A stretch of 64,000 nucleotides of DNA from Thermoplasmata archaeon (GCA_021850545.1 JAJZLU010000044.1:38894-102893), one strand, 5' to 3'. Positions 52,940 through 62,402 are shown, counted from the first letter of the stretch. The notes: generated from the letters alone by a model not told the origin. Made by a program: numbers and translations.

Positions 52940-54886
52940 TCAGGAAGTTTCCTTCCTGAATGTCTCTATGGCTGCTTTTACTTCATCAACGGAAGCAGAG
53001 TTTTCAAGGGTACTGATATCTCCGGGCAACTGGTTCAGTGCCACGGCCTTGACAACACGCCTCATGATCTTTCCGCTCCTGGTTTTTGGCAACGTCTTCA
53101 CCACATGGATCTCTTCGGGGACGTAGATAGGGCCAAGCTCTGTCCTGATTCTCTTCCTTATGGAGTTGACTACTTCGCCGTTTCCCTCGTGTTCCTCCTT
53201 CACAACCACGAAAGCCACAATCACCTCTCCCTTGACTGGGTCAGGCCTGCCGAAAACTGCGGATTCAGCAACCTCTGGCGATGATATAAGCGCATCTTCT
53301 ACCTCTATTGTGCCAAGGCGGTGCCCGGACACATTGAGGACCTCGTCTGCCCTTCCAAGAAGCCAGTAATATCCATCCTTGTCCTTGATGGCATAGTCTC
53401 CGCAGTAATACATTCCGGGATACTTTGTGAAGTAGGTGCTCTTGAACCTTTCAGGATCATTGTTCAGGGTCATGAACATGCCAGGCCATGGCCTCTTGTA
53501 GGCTATATAGCCCTTTTCTCCAGCAGGGATCTCTTTTCCCTTCTCGTCAAGAATCACCGGAACAACCCCCGGCATGGGGAACGTTCCTGATCCTGGTTTC
53601 AGCGGTGGCAGCCCTAGTGCAAGGGGCGGTGCGATCATGAACCCGCCTGTTTCGGTCTGCCAGTAGGTGTCGATTATAGGGCTGTTGGATTTGCCAATGT
53701 GGTCATAGTACCATTTCCACGCAGCTGGGTTTATTGGTTCTCCCACGGTCCCAAGCACTCTCAGAGAACTGAGGTCATGCTTTTCAGGGTACTTTTCGCC
53801 ATACCTCATTAGGGTCCTGATTGCTGTGGGGGATGTATAGAGCAAATTCACCCTGTACCTCTCAATGATCTCCCACATTCTGTCAGGGGCAGGATATGTG
53901 ATTGCTCCCTCGAACATTATTGAAGTAAGGCCGAGGAAGAGCGGTGCAAATACAATGTAGCTGTGCCCGGTCACCCAGCCGATATCGGCAGCGCACCACC
54001 ATCTGTCATTCTCGCCAGGGTCGAATGCCCACTTCAGGGTATTGGCTGTCCAAACGGCATATCCGCCGTTTCCATGGACTGCCCCCTTTGGCTTTCCCGT
54101 GGTGCCGGATGTGTAAAGTATGTACAGCGGGTCTGTCGCATCCAGCCATTCAGGCTCAACATATGTTATCCTTGAACCAACAATGTCGTGCCACCAAAGA
54201 TCCCTGCCCTCCTGCATCTGGATCTCGTGCTTTGTCCTCTGCACAACAACTACGGTCTCCACCGTTGAAGACTGCACAAGCGCCTCGTCAACGATATCCT
54301 TCAGCTTGATGATCTTTCCAGCCCTGAAGGCGCCATCCGCAGTTATGACCAACTTAGCCTTCGAGTCGTTTATCCTCTCAGCTAGTGCACCTGCACCGAA
54401 GCCTGCAAAAACGAAGGAAAAAACTGCTCCAATTCTGGCTGCTGCAAGCATTGCAACAGGTGCCTCGAGTATCATGGGCAGGTAAATGATGATCCTGTCT
54501 CCTTTCTTTATGCCAAGGTCCATGAGGGATTTCGCAAAGGAATTGACTCTCTGGTATAGCCCATCATAGGTGACAATCTTCTCATCGCCGTTCTCCGCCA
54601 CCCATATGTATGCAGCTTTGTTCCTCCTGTTTCCCAGGACATGCCTGTCAAGGGCATTGTAGGATACATTTAGCTTTCCACCGACAAACCACCTGTAGAA
54701 TGGAGGGTTGCTCTCATCCAGCACCTTGTCCCACTTCCTGTGCCAGTCAAGGATCTGTGCGTGCTTTTCCCAGAATTTTACAGGGCTCTCTATGGATTCC
54801 GTGTAAACCTGTTTATAAGATTCTATACTTGGGTGATATGTTTCCTGTGTGGGTAACACCTCACCGCTGCCAGTGGTTTCTGCCAT
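52940..54886 (-). CDS. acs: Acetyl-CoA synthetase (AMP-forming)
   Basis: The enzyme makes acetyl-CoA from acetate, ATP and CoA. The 648-residue protein has the A3 loop YTSGTTGKPKGAVHG, the acetate-pocket region with a conserved Trp (TYWQTETGG), the hinge and the C-terminal catalytic lysine in TRSGKIMRR. The length fits Acs. A TATA-like element (CTATATTAAG, 54907-54916) lies 25 bases before the ATG on its strand, so it is transcribed separately from satP even though satP is only 89 bases upstream. Confidence 0.95.
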   Translation of the reverse strand: MAETTGSGEVLPTQETYHPSIESYKQVYTESIESPVKFWEKHAQILDWHRKWDKVLDESNPPFYRWFVGGKLNVSYNALDRHVLGNRRNKAAYIWVAENGDEKIVTYDGLYQRVNSFAKSLMDLGIKKGDRIIIYLPMILEAPVAMLAAARIGAVFSFVFAGFGAGALAERINDSKAKLVITADGAFRAGKIIKLKDIVDEALVQSSTVETVVVVQRTKHEIQMQEGRDLWWHDIVGSRITYVEPEWLDATDPLYILYTSGTTGKPKGAVHGNGGYAVWTANTLKWAFDPGENDRWWCAADIGWVTGHSYIVFAPLFLGLTSIMFEGAITYPAPDRMWEIIERYRVNLLYTSPTAIRTLMRYGEKYPEKHDLSSLRVLGTVGEPINPAAWKWYYDHIGKSNSPIIDTYWQTETGGFMIAPPLALGLPPLKPGSGTFPMPGVVPVILDEKGKEIPAGEKGYIAYKRPWPGMFMTLNNDPERFKSTYFTKYPGMYYCGDYAIKDKDGYYWLLGRADEVLNVSGHRLGTIEVEDALISSPEVAESAVFGRPDPVKGEVIVAFVVVKEEHEGNGEVVNSIRKRIRTELGPIYVPEEIHVVKTLPKTRSGKIMRRVVKAVALNQLPGDISTLENSASVDEVKAAIETFRKETS

Positions 54887-54952
54887 AGCAAATCATGGTG
54901 ATGATTCTATATTAAGGTTATTAGGACAAAATATCAATGGTCATACGGAAAA

Positions 54953-54975
54953 TAAAAAAAGGGGTTTAAAAAAAT
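54953..54975 (-). terminator. Double T7 terminator after satP
   Basis: On the minus strand two T7 runs (54968-54974 and 54954-54960) follow the satP stop. Together with the separate acs promoter this indicates that satP and acs are independent units. Confidence 0.5.
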
Positions 54976-55575
54976 TTAGGCTTTTTTCTTGAACAATCCA
55001 GGGCCAAGGGGCAGGGTTCCGGGCCTTACAGAGTTTGTAACTATTGCGAAGCTTGTGTAAGCCGCAAAGAATGCAGTTGCAAATCCCAGGTATCCTCCTG
55101 CATGCAGGGTCATGGCGTTGCCCGTTATGTTGGCAATTCCGAGCACGAAGAATGCGAGCCACAGGAACAGGAAAGTCAGGTTCAGGGAGAAGCTTGCCAT
55201 CATGGCTGGGAGCCACATGTACAGGGTGAAGAATCCCCAAAGTATAAGCGCATACCCAATCTCTGTACTGCTAACTGTAATCATTCCAGTGCCGGCAAAC
55301 AGGCCAAGCAGTGCATAGAAGATCCAAAAGCCACCATAGCTGGAGAACGCTGTGAAGCCAAAGGTATTGCCCTTTCTCATCTCAAACACTCCAGCCAACA
55401 GCTGGCCCAAACCACCGTATGCAATCGCAAGCGGAACCACAGCCCCGCCTGCAGGCACTATCCCTGCATTTGTGAAACTAAGCAGGAAAGTGGTAAATGC
55501 GAATCCTGCGAGCCCAAGCGGTGCAGGATCAGCCATCAGAGCCTTTGTAAATGGGCTCTCCATTGCATCAGCCAT
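54976..55575 (-). CDS. satP: Acetate/succinate permease, GPR1/FUN34/SatP family
   Basis: The 199-residue protein has six membrane helices and the family signature NPAPLGLxGF, here ADPAPLGLAGFAFTTFLLS, near the N-terminus. Members carry acetate with protons; in an acid habitat acetic acid influx may matter. A strong GGAGGTTA ribosome-binding site precedes the ATG at 55575. The divergent repeats upstream suggest regulation. The adjacent acs gene supports an acetate role. Confidence 0.93.
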   Translation of the reverse strand: MADAMESPFTKALMADPAPLGLAGFAFTTFLLSFTNAGIVPAGGAVVPLAIAYGGLGQLLAGVFEMRKGNTFGFTAFSSYGGFWIFYALLGLFAGTGMITVSSTEIGYALILWGFFTLYMWLPAMMASFSLNLTFLFLWLAFFVLGIANITGNAMTLHAGGYLGFATAFFAAYTSFAIVTNSVRPGTLPLGPGLFKKKA

Positions 55576-55598
55576 ATCTAACCTCCAATTTTATGCCG

Positions 55599-55674
55599 TT
55601 ATTCGACATTAGCAGTAATTCACATAAATCTTATATAAAAGTTTCTGGACGGGCATATTATTCGATATAATGTC
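55599..55674 (-). promoter_or_regulatory. satP promoter with flanking repeats
   Basis: TTATTCGACATTA (55599-55611) and TTATTCGATATAA (55658-55670) are near-identical direct repeats. GACATTA (55605-55611) and TAATGTC (55668-55674) form an inverted pair around a TATA-like CTTATATAAAA (55630-55640). The satP ribosome-binding site follows. Such paired sites around a promoter suggest a looped or dimeric regulator. Confidence 0.45.
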
Positions 55675-55855
55675 AACTTTACCATAAAAAGGAGATTTAC
55701 CCGCAATATAACAGGCTTTAAGGAATGATTTGCGATATTTGCGGTTGAAATCAGGTTAATAGTGAATACTGGTGAAAATGCTGAAAAGACCCAAGTTTAA
55801 TAATGAAGTAAATTCATGCAAGCTGCCTTGAACCAATGGATCAAGCAAGCGAAAC

Positions 55856-56215
55856 CTATAAGAGAGGATACTGGCCTGTGATGGGTTCAATGATTTCTTC
55901 TTCTACAGGACCCATTCCAAGGCATGTTGCAGTTCCTGGGGCTATCTGGGTCCTGCCTGCATCATTTATCAACTCATGGACTATCCCGAGGGGCTCTATC
56001 TTTCTCTTGAGCTCCATAAGGGCAGCTTCGTTTTCGACCCTGATGACGATCTTCCTCTGGCCTTCCCTCATCCATTCCTTGAAAAGCTTCTTCTCGTATT
56101 TTTCTGCCTTGAGTGCACAGCTTACCGCTGCATGGGCAGCCTGCGCTGCAATCTTTCCCTTTCCAAGGTCAAGGTCCTTCCTTACTGCAATGACCATCTT
56201 TACGTTGTCTACCAT
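55856..56215 (-). CDS. pth: Peptidyl-tRNA hydrolase, archaeal/eukaryotic type (Pth2)
   Basis: The enzyme rescues tRNA from peptidyl-tRNA. The 119-residue protein has the Pth2 motifs [39 protein letters not shown] and [12 protein letters not shown]. The start is ATG 56215, within the carS stop region, giving a 7-base overlap; the longest ORF would extend 56 residues into carS. It is the third gene of the HTH-CBS/carS/pth operon. Confidence 0.94.
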   Translation of the reverse strand: MVDNVKMVIAVRKDLDLGKGKIAAQAAHAAVSCALKAEKYEKKLFKEWMREGQRKIVIRVENEAALMELKRKIEPLGIVHELINDAGRTQIAPGTATCLGMGPVEEEIIEPITGQYPLL

Positions 56216-56772
56216 GGGACATCCTTTTTCTTCATCTTGTAGCCAATTATGTTGACCGCCCTGTGAAGTGGGGGGGTTATGAGAAGTATGGCCAGGGCAC
56301 CTATAATATTTCCATAGTATGCCATGAAAAACTCCCTTGAGAAAATAAACAGGAAAAGGAATGAAACAAGCACAAAGGGCCACTGGTCAAGCAATGAGCC
56401 TTTGCCCCCTCTCTGGATGCCTATCCTCCTCTTTACAAACGAGCCTGTGACGTCACCTGTAAGTGAGCCGAAGGACATGGCCATTAGCGTTATAAGGATG
56501 CCAGAAAGCGTGCTGCCATAGGAAACGGACCCGGCTATGCCAAGTATAATGAAAAATCCAGTGAGGACTAGACCAGATATAACTCCAATAAAGGATCCGC
56601 CGAAATAGCCAGACCATGTCTTCCCGTCCCCGAATATCCGCTTCCCGTCTGGGAAGTTCCTGCCTCCATCCATGGGGAAATGCCCTCCAGTTATAACCGC
56701 TGCGGGGTTGGCTATGAAGCCTGGAATGAAAAGTACGAAAGCCTCAACTATGGCCAATGGAATGCTAAGCAT
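56209..56772 (-). CDS. carS: CDP-archaeol synthase
   Basis: The enzyme activates archaeol with CTP for polar lipid synthesis. The 187-residue integral membrane protein matches the CarS/DUF46 family: [36 protein letters not shown] and [16 protein letters not shown]. It is archaeal-specific. It overlaps the HTH-CBS gene by 8 bases and pth by 7 bases. CTP synthase is also in the window, at 27137. Confidence 0.93.
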   Translation of the reverse strand: MLSIPLAIVEAFVLFIPGFIANPAAVITGGHFPMDGGRNFPDGKRIFGDGKTWSGYFGGSFIGVISGLVLTGFFIILGIAGSVSYGSTLSGILITLMAMSFGSLTGDVTGSFVKRRIGIQRGGKGSLLDQWPFVLVSFLFLFIFSREFFMAYYGNIIGALAILLITPPLHRAVNIIGYKMKKKDVPW

Positions 56773-57343
56773 ATTCTTCTACAGCCTTGAGAATATCCGC
56801 CTTGGTTATAATTCCCTTCAGTTCGCCGCTGTCCACTATGAGGACTGCGCTCGAAAACTTCAGCAGAGGGTAAATCATGGAGATTGGGGAGCCCTTGTCA
56901 AGCTGCGGAAGAGTCACCCCCATGACCTTCCTTACAATAAGCGAACGCAGCGAATCCGGCGTTGAGCCCTTGAGCAGAAGATCGTTTATGTCCGATTCTG
57001 AAACGCTACCGATTACCTTTCCGTCCATTGTTACAACCGGAAGCTGCGAGAAACCCTTCTCCCTCATTGTGTTCAGTGCGGATATGATAGAATCTGTAGG
57101 GTAGCATGTCAGTACAGAGGTACTCATGATTTTTTCAGCAGTAATGTCGATGGTATTGGCTTTCTGGCCAGTCTTGTTCAGGTATTCGAAAATCTTCCTC
57201 ACCTTGTCATAGGTGGGATTTATGCTCCCCTTTTCCAGGCGTGCAATATAAGACTGGCTCACCCCGCTGATCTTTGCCAGTTCTTTCTGGCTGATGCCCA
57301 GGTTCTTCCTCATTTTCCTGAGTTCCTCAATGGAAGGTAACAT
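56765..57343 (-). CDS. XRE helix-turn-helix plus CBS-pair regulator
   Basis: The 192-residue protein has an N-terminal Cro/CI-type HTH ([28 protein letters not shown], residues about 10-40) and a pair of CBS domains (about 70-190; [32 protein letters not shown]). CBS pairs bind adenosine nucleotides, so this may be an energy-sensing transcription regulator. The operon with carS and pth suggests control of lipid synthesis or self-control. A TATA-like TATATAAAAA (57366-57375) lies 27 bases upstream of the ATG. Confidence 0.88.
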   Translation of the reverse strand: MLPSIEELRKMRKNLGISQKELAKISGVSQSYIARLEKGSINPTYDKVRKIFEYLNKTGQKANTIDITAEKIMSTSVLTCYPTDSIISALNTMREKGFSQLPVVTMDGKVIGSVSESDINDLLLKGSTPDSLRSLIVRKVMGVTLPQLDKGSPISMIYPLLKFSSAVLIVDSGELKGIITKADILKAVEEYA

Positions 57344-57527
57344 CTTCCCATGCCATTTATTACGGATATATAAAAAGTATCAGTGGATGAAATTACCCAT
57401 AATAATAACTATTCTTCTCCCACGGATACTGGGGGAAGTGCCACAACGACTGCATATTAAGGCATATGAATATCTAGTCATCAGGTTCCACGAAATCTAA
57501 TTTATATTGAATCACACTTTACCAGTA

Positions 57528-58310
57528 TTGAACTTCAACAAGCAGTGGATCTATGACAACAACAAGGTCATAGCTCCTGTACTGGCAATCATTTTCTCTA
57601 CACTTGCAACACTTCTTGCAATTTACACGGTGGCGGAGTTTATTTTTGTCCTCGTTCCCGCGGTTACTTTCTTCACTTTCCATTACACAAAGCTGTACAA
57701 GATGAAGCTGAGGCTTCTGGGCGGTCTTATAGTATTTATCGTGGTAGTATTCATAACAGCAGGGCTTGCGACAAATATCATCTATCATGCTGAACCAACA
57801 TATCAGACCCAATTCTACAATTCAAACGGCAACCAGACCGGTACAGTAGTGCTTGCATCAGTATCCCCATTTGCAGGTACTTCCTCTTCATACAACTTCC
57901 AGATTTACATCAAGCCAAATGGAACATTTGACTACAAGTCGGTTTCCCTGAATATCCAGGAATTGGGGGGCAAGACCACTGTAGTACACTATTCTCAAAT
58001 GGCAAATACTACGTATCCAGGAAACAATACCATTAGACTGACTTATACAACATCACTGGCCAATGGCATATACCAGTACAACTTGACAGCACAGAGCAAC
58101 GGTTCACTGCACACCCCGAGCATCAATGGCCCTTTCAACACTTCACCTTTTTCATACTACACTTATGTGCTTCCGGTCTATGCAATATACTATACAATAC
58201 TCTATGAGATGGTATTCCTGGCTGGAGTGTTCATAGCAAGGAGCCTGTCACGGTCAAGAAGGTACAATCCTCCACAGCCGCCTCAAGCCGGAGATCAGAA
58301 AAATAACTGA
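57528..58310 (+). CDS. Membrane protein with external Asn/Thr-rich domain
   Basis: The 260-residue protein has three N-terminal membrane helices, an external domain of about 130 residues with many N-x-S/T sites, and a C-terminal helix followed by a Pro-rich cytoplasmic tail. No family is recognised. I start at TTG 57528: a TATA-like TTTATAT (57501-57507) lies 24 bases upstream, whereas the longer TTG at 57507 is inside that box. Confidence 0.68.
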   Translation: MNFNKQWIYDNNKVIAPVLAIIFSTLATLLAIYTVAEFIFVLVPAVTFFTFHYTKLYKMKLRLLGGLIVFIVVVFITAGLATNIIYHAEPTYQTQFYNSNGNQTGTVVLASVSPFAGTSSSYNFQIYIKPNGTFDYKSVSLNIQELGGKTTVVHYSQMANTTYPGNNTIRLTYTTSLANGIYQYNLTAQSNGSLHTPSINGPFNTSPFSYYTYVLPVYAIYYTILYEMVFLAGVFIARSLSRSRRYNPPQPPQAGDQKNN

Positions 58311-58394
58311 AATGGGCATTTCCCTTTCTTTTTCATGCGAATCAATACGGCAAATCTTTAAATTGCCATTAAATGTATATAACTTGGTGATAAA

Positions 58395-58580
58395 ATGGCC
58401 AAGTATCAGTTCAAGTGCAAAGAGATAGGCATGGATTGTGACTTTCAGGTAACTGGAAAGGAGGCCGCAGATCTTATACCCCAGATTGCTGAACACGCAA
58501 GGAACGCTCATCAGCTTGATGAGATCAATGATGACCTTAAGGACAAAATAAACAATTCAATCAAGAAAAAATTCTTCTGA
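58395..58580 (+). CDS. DUF1059 small protein
   Basis: The 61-residue protein matches DUF1059: FKCKEIGMDCDFQVTGKEAADLIPQIAEHARNAH has two cysteines and an HxxxxH-type end that could bind a metal. The TATA-like TAAATGTATATAA (58371-58383) is close upstream. Small proteins of this family are common in archaea, often highly expressed; the function is not established. Confidence 0.82.
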   Translation: MAKYQFKCKEIGMDCDFQVTGKEAADLIPQIAEHARNAHQLDEINDDLKDKINNSIKKKFF

Positions 58581-58595
58581 AGCCAACAAGAGAAT

Positions 58596-58655
58596 CTATA
58601 GAGATATATTCTATATTATAGTATATAGAGATAAATAGTATAGTCTATATAGTCC
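58596..58655 (+). repeat. AT-rich repeats upstream of the AbrB-PhoU gene
   Basis: CTATAGAGATA (58596-58606) and ATATAGAGATA (58623-58633) are 27 bases apart, and the palindrome CTATATAG lies at 58645-58652, 21 bases before the ATG. The promoter and its possible operators overlap here. The next gene has a SpoVT/AbrB-like DNA-binding domain, so autoregulation is possible. Confidence 0.5.
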
Positions 58656-58672
58656 TAAAAAATGATACATAA

Positions 58673-59656
58673 ATGGCCGCTTATACTAGACGAATACAGC
58701 TTACCGGTGGATCAACATATATTATCTCCCTCCCCTCGAAATGGATCAGGGAAAACAGGCTTGAAAAAGGCAGCGAACTGACCATAGACGAAACCAACGG
58801 CAATCTCCTCATCTCCCAGGCAGCCCTTGGAAAGAATGAACTTGTCAAGAAGATAAACATCGAGGGAAAGGTTGACCTGGTAAATTTCCAGAGGGCCCTT
58901 ACTTCACTTTACATTTCTGACTTTGACACTCTTGTCATAAGAAGTTCCCAGTACATTGACGACAGCCTGAGGGAGACCGTGAAAAAATTCTCCAGGCTTG
59001 TGATGGGAGTTGAAATATTTGAGGAATCGTCCCGGACAATAGTGCTGCAGAACGTTCTCGATACTAGCTCTTTCCCAATGGCCAATGCTGTGAGGAGGAT
59101 GAGCCTCAATGTTGAGACCATGCTTGGGGACGTGATAAAAGGGATTGAGGACAACGACACCAGGTTGCTTGAAAGCGTCATAAGCAGGGATGACGACGTG
59201 GACAGGTACCAGCTCTATGTGTACAGGATGGTAAACAGGAGGAAGAATGAGGCAGAGAACAGCATCTTTTACCTCATTTTCTCAAGGATATTGGAGAGGA
59301 TAGCGGACCATGCGGTGAATATCTGCAAGATATGGAATGCAGGAGAACATGGACAGGATGACCCGAAAGCCGCAATGGTGGAATTCATGAAGAACGCCAC
59401 GGCCCTATACAACTCATCCGTGGAAGCCTTCTATGCAAAGAAGTTTGAGGTACTCAACTCAATAATATCAAGGAAACCAGAATTCATAGAGGAAAAACAG
59501 GAGCTTACCGAGAGCGTGGAAGGCTCCAGGTTTACGCATTACCTCTCGTCGATTTCCGAGGAAGCCCTCAGGGTCGCCCTTTATGCAACAGATATTGCAG
59601 AGCTTGCCATGGATATTATTCTTGGCAATAAAATGGACTTCACCATCTATTCATAG
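58673..59656 (+). CDS. AbrB-like domain fused to PhoU-domain protein
   Basis: The 327-residue protein has an N-terminal SpoVT/AbrB-type swapped-hairpin domain (RRIQLTGGSTYIISLPSKWIRENRLEKGSELTIDE, residues 5-40) and two PhoU-like helical bundles (about 115-320; ERIADHAVNICKIW carries the metal-type motif). This combination is common in archaea and is thought to regulate phosphate uptake. No pst genes are adjacent. It converges with an MBL-fold gene, overlapping six bases. Confidence 0.88.
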   Translation: MAAYTRRIQLTGGSTYIISLPSKWIRENRLEKGSELTIDETNGNLLISQAALGKNELVKKINIEGKVDLVNFQRALTSLYISDFDTLVIRSSQYIDDSLRETVKKFSRLVMGVEIFEESSRTIVLQNVLDTSSFPMANAVRRMSLNVETMLGDVIKGIEDNDTRLLESVISRDDDVDRYQLYVYRMVNRRKNEAENSIFYLIFSRILERIADHAVNICKIWNAGEHGQDDPKAAMVEFMKNATALYNSSVEAFYAKKFEVLNSIISRKPEFIEEKQELTESVEGSRFTHYLSSISEEALRVALYATDIAELAMDIILGNKMDFTIYS

Positions 59657-60475
59657 GTCTACGGCTTCTGCCTTTGGTTCATCCACAGTCCCGGAAAGGA
59701 CAGCTGCAGGCATCTCAGTATCATGGTTGAATATGCAGATGGATTTATTGCGGATTGCGCGTGCCAGGAGCTTTCTCTTCATCTCAACTGTGCTCAGCGG
59801 GAAAGTGTCAATGGCAGTCACGTAAGGGAGTTTAAGGTGGAATGATGTTGGTACAAGGTCTCCAAAGTAGATCATTTCTCTTCCACCATTGCTGTAAATA
59901 ATGGCCTGGTGGCCTATTGTGTGGCCTCCAGTGTAAACTGCAGTGAGGCCATGCTTGAGCCTGGTGGTGCCTTCAAGCTGGACTTTCCTTGCTTTAGAAA
60001 GGAGCATGGTGTCAAGTTTCCCATAGTTGGTACGGGTAAATTCATTGGTTTTCCTGGAGGCAGCGAATTCGCTTTTCTGGGCAACAATTCTGGCCCTTGG
60101 GAAAACCCACCTGTTGCCGTTTCTTTCCAGGCTGTGCCCAAAATGGTCAAAGTGAAGGTGTGAATGGATTGTCATGTCAATATCCATAGGGTTTCCTATT
60201 TCGCTGAGCTGGGAAAGAAGGTCTTCTTCCTTCTTCATTTCGAATATCTTTCTGAATTTCTCATCCGGATTGGTTCCAATGCCAGTGTCAATGAGCGCGC
60301 TGAATCCACTTCCTGTAATATATGGGATGCGAAGTGCCAGGGTCACCCTGCCTGCCTCTGTTGTTGCAAACCGCCTGGACCAGAACTGGTGCGGCACTAT
60401 TCCAAAAGCGGCGCCTGGATCCAGCGTGAAAGTCCCGTCTGAAAGCAGCCTTACTTCATAGTCTCCAAATTTCAT
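59651..60475 (-). CDS. Metallo-beta-lactamase-fold hydrolase
   Basis: The 274-residue protein has the MBL motif H106-L-H108-F-D110-H111 (in HSHLHFDHFGH), a later metal His in GGHTIGHQA, an Asp in FGDLVPT and a His in FNHD. This is a complete dinuclear site for hydrolysis of a lactone, thioester or phosphoester. N-acyl-homoserine lactonase-like proteins look like this, but the substrate is unknown. It lies 20 bases downstream of the acyl-CoA synthetase gene on the same strand, so a thioester-related role is plausible. Confidence 0.85.
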   Translation of the reverse strand: MKFGDYEVRLLSDGTFTLDPGAAFGIVPHQFWSRRFATTEAGRVTLALRIPYITGSGFSALIDTGIGTNPDEKFRKIFEMKKEEDLLSQLSEIGNPMDIDMTIHSHLHFDHFGHSLERNGNRWVFPRARIVAQKSEFAASRKTNEFTRTNYGKLDTMLLSKARKVQLEGTTRLKHGLTAVYTGGHTIGHQAIIYSNGGREMIYFGDLVPTSFHLKLPYVTAIDTFPLSTVEMKRKLLARAIRNKSICIFNHDTEMPAAVLSGTVDEPKAEAVDL

Positions 60476-60495
60476 TCGTTGCCATCTCCTGCATT

Positions 60496-62364
60496 TCAGT
60501 TCCCATAAAGCATCCCCACTTCTTTTATGTAGTCTATAATGCCGATGTCCTCAATGTTGCTTAGGTCACCCGTATCCTGGTTCAGGAAAGCTGACCTCAC
60601 AACTCTCCTCATTATTTTCCCGTTCCGTGTTTTGGGGAGCTGTGGCAGCCAAATCACATATTTTGGGATGAAGGATTTGCCAAGGCCATTTTCTACCGTT
60701 TCCCTGATGAGGTCCCGGGTCCTGTCGCTGTTGCTGCCAGTATAGAAAACTGATACAGCCTCTCCTTTTATTTCATCGGGAACACCTGCAACAGCAGACT
60801 CTACCACTCCGTCCACGGCCATCACAAGGTTCTCCACCTCGTTTGGCCCAAGCCTCTTGCCGGCTATTTTCAGGACATCGTCCGATCTCCCGAATAAGAA
60901 AAAATACCCATCCCTTGTCATCATGGCCCAGTCCCCCTGGACCCATTTGCCTGGGAACTTAGACCAGTAGGTCTCAAGGTACTTTTCCTCATTGTTCCAG
61001 ATCCCCCTTGTCATAGAAGGGCAGTGCTTTCCCGCCACAAGGTAGCCAACCTTGTCGTAGGCTTCCTTTCCATCCTCATCAAGCACAGACACATTCATTC
61101 CAAGGCCTCTGTAAAGGCACCTTGGCATTAAGGGAATGGCCGCGGTCGATGCCAAGAAGCAGCCGATTATGTCTGTTCCTCCGGATATGTTTGCAATTGG
61201 AACTTTCCCATCGCCAAGATGTTCGAAGAGCCAAATCCAAGAATCCTCATCCCACGGTTCCCCCGTGGAGCCGAAAAGCCTGATCCCATTGAAGGGCTCC
61301 TTCAGTCCTCTTGATTTCAAGGTCCTCACCAGGGTGGGCGAAAGGCCGAGCAGTGTTACCCTGTGCTCTGAAATGAGGTTCCATAGCCTGGTAGGCTCCG
61401 GGAAGTCAACTGCACCATCGTAAACAAAAATCGATCCCCCAAGTGCATTGGCGCCAATGATGGACCATGGACCCATCATCCATCCTAGATCTGATATCCA
61501 GAAAAGAGTATCCTCCCGGTTCATGTCCATGTAATACCTTACTTCCTTGGCAATGTTGACGAAGCTTCCTCCATGGACGTGGACAGTGCCCTTTGGCTTT
61601 CCTGTGGTTCCAGAAGTATAAAGCATAATCGCAGGGTCTTCCGAAGAAGTTTCAACGGAGGGAACATATTCTCCAGATTCCATGAGCCTGTACAAGCCAA
61701 TTTCACCATTATTTTCCGGATCGATGAGGATCAAAGTTACATTCTCAAGGGCGTCCAGTGTTTTTCTCACATTTACCGTTTTACCCTTCCTGCTGTATTT
61801 GGATAGGGAAAACAGGAACCTGATCCCGGCATCCGCTATCCTCGTGTTCACTGCTTCCTGCCCATAACCGGAGAAAATTGGAACAGCAACAGCCCCAATC
61901 CTCATTATAGAGTAGAGGGAGACAATGCTCTCCGGATTAGGAGGCATGTAAATCCCAACCCTATCCCCCTTCTTCACTCCAAGAGTCAGCAGGGCACCAG
62001 CCAGTTTTCCTGTCATCCTGTCAAGTTCGCTGAATGAAATGGACCCTTTTGCACCGCCTTCCCTTTCAAACTTTATGGCGGGGGAAGAACTGCCTTTGTG
62101 CTTCTCCACACAGTTACGCGTGATGTTTATCCCACCGCCCACAAACCATTTGGACCAAGGAACTCCGTGTTTCTCATCTATGAGTTTACTGAAAGGGGTG
62201 TCAAACTCAATGCCGCAGTCTTCGATGACAGCTGGCCAGAACCAGGCCGGGTCAGAATCCGCCCGCGCGTATAATTCTTCCAGTGTGGCAATATGGTGCT
62301 TACGCGCCAGTTTCATGATGTTTGTGCTTTCGGGGTCTGGAGGAACATAAGCAAAATCAGGCAT
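60496..62364 (-). CDS. Acyl-CoA synthetase, Acs-related
   Basis: The 622-residue protein has a full AMP-binding set: A3 YTSGTTGKPKGTVHVHGG, A5 ISGGTDIIG, A7 VQGDWAMMTRDGY, A8 FGRSDDVLKIAGKRL and the A10 lysine in TRNGKIMRR. The N-terminus resembles acetyl/propionyl-CoA synthetases (WSKWFVGGGINITRNCVEK). The acid substrate is unknown. Inverted repeat TGCGCAAA/TTTGCGCA (62376-62402) surrounds the predicted TATA box. The MBL hydrolase gene follows. Confidence 0.88.
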   Translation of the reverse strand: MPDFAYVPPDPESTNIMKLARKHHIATLEELYARADSDPAWFWPAVIEDCGIEFDTPFSKLIDEKHGVPWSKWFVGGGINITRNCVEKHKGSSSPAIKFEREGGAKGSISFSELDRMTGKLAGALLTLGVKKGDRVGIYMPPNPESIVSLYSIMRIGAVAVPIFSGYGQEAVNTRIADAGIRFLFSLSKYSRKGKTVNVRKTLDALENVTLILIDPENNGEIGLYRLMESGEYVPSVETSSEDPAIMLYTSGTTGKPKGTVHVHGGSFVNIAKEVRYYMDMNREDTLFWISDLGWMMGPWSIIGANALGGSIFVYDGAVDFPEPTRLWNLISEHRVTLLGLSPTLVRTLKSRGLKEPFNGIRLFGSTGEPWDEDSWIWLFEHLGDGKVPIANISGGTDIIGCFLASTAAIPLMPRCLYRGLGMNVSVLDEDGKEAYDKVGYLVAGKHCPSMTRGIWNNEEKYLETYWSKFPGKWVQGDWAMMTRDGYFFLFGRSDDVLKIAGKRLGPNEVENLVMAVDGVVESAVAGVPDEIKGEAVSVFYTGSNSDRTRDLIRETVENGLGKSFIPKYVIWLPQLPKTRNGKIMRRVVRSAFLNQDTGDLSNIEDIGIIDYIKEVGMLYGN

Positions 62365-62375
62365 CTAAATAACAA

Positions 62376-62402
62376 TGCGCAAAATCAAAATAACTTTGCG
62401 CA
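62376..62402 (-). promoter_or_regulatory. Inverted repeat around the acyl-CoA synthetase TATA box
   Basis: TGCGCAAA (62376-62383) and TTTGCGCA (62395-62402) form a perfect 8-bp inverted repeat with an 11-base spacer. The spacer holds a TATA-like TTATTTTGA on the gene's strand, about 27 bases before the ATG at 62364. A dimeric regulator bound here would block or reshape the promoter. The same 8-mer lies at 48999. Confidence 0.55.
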
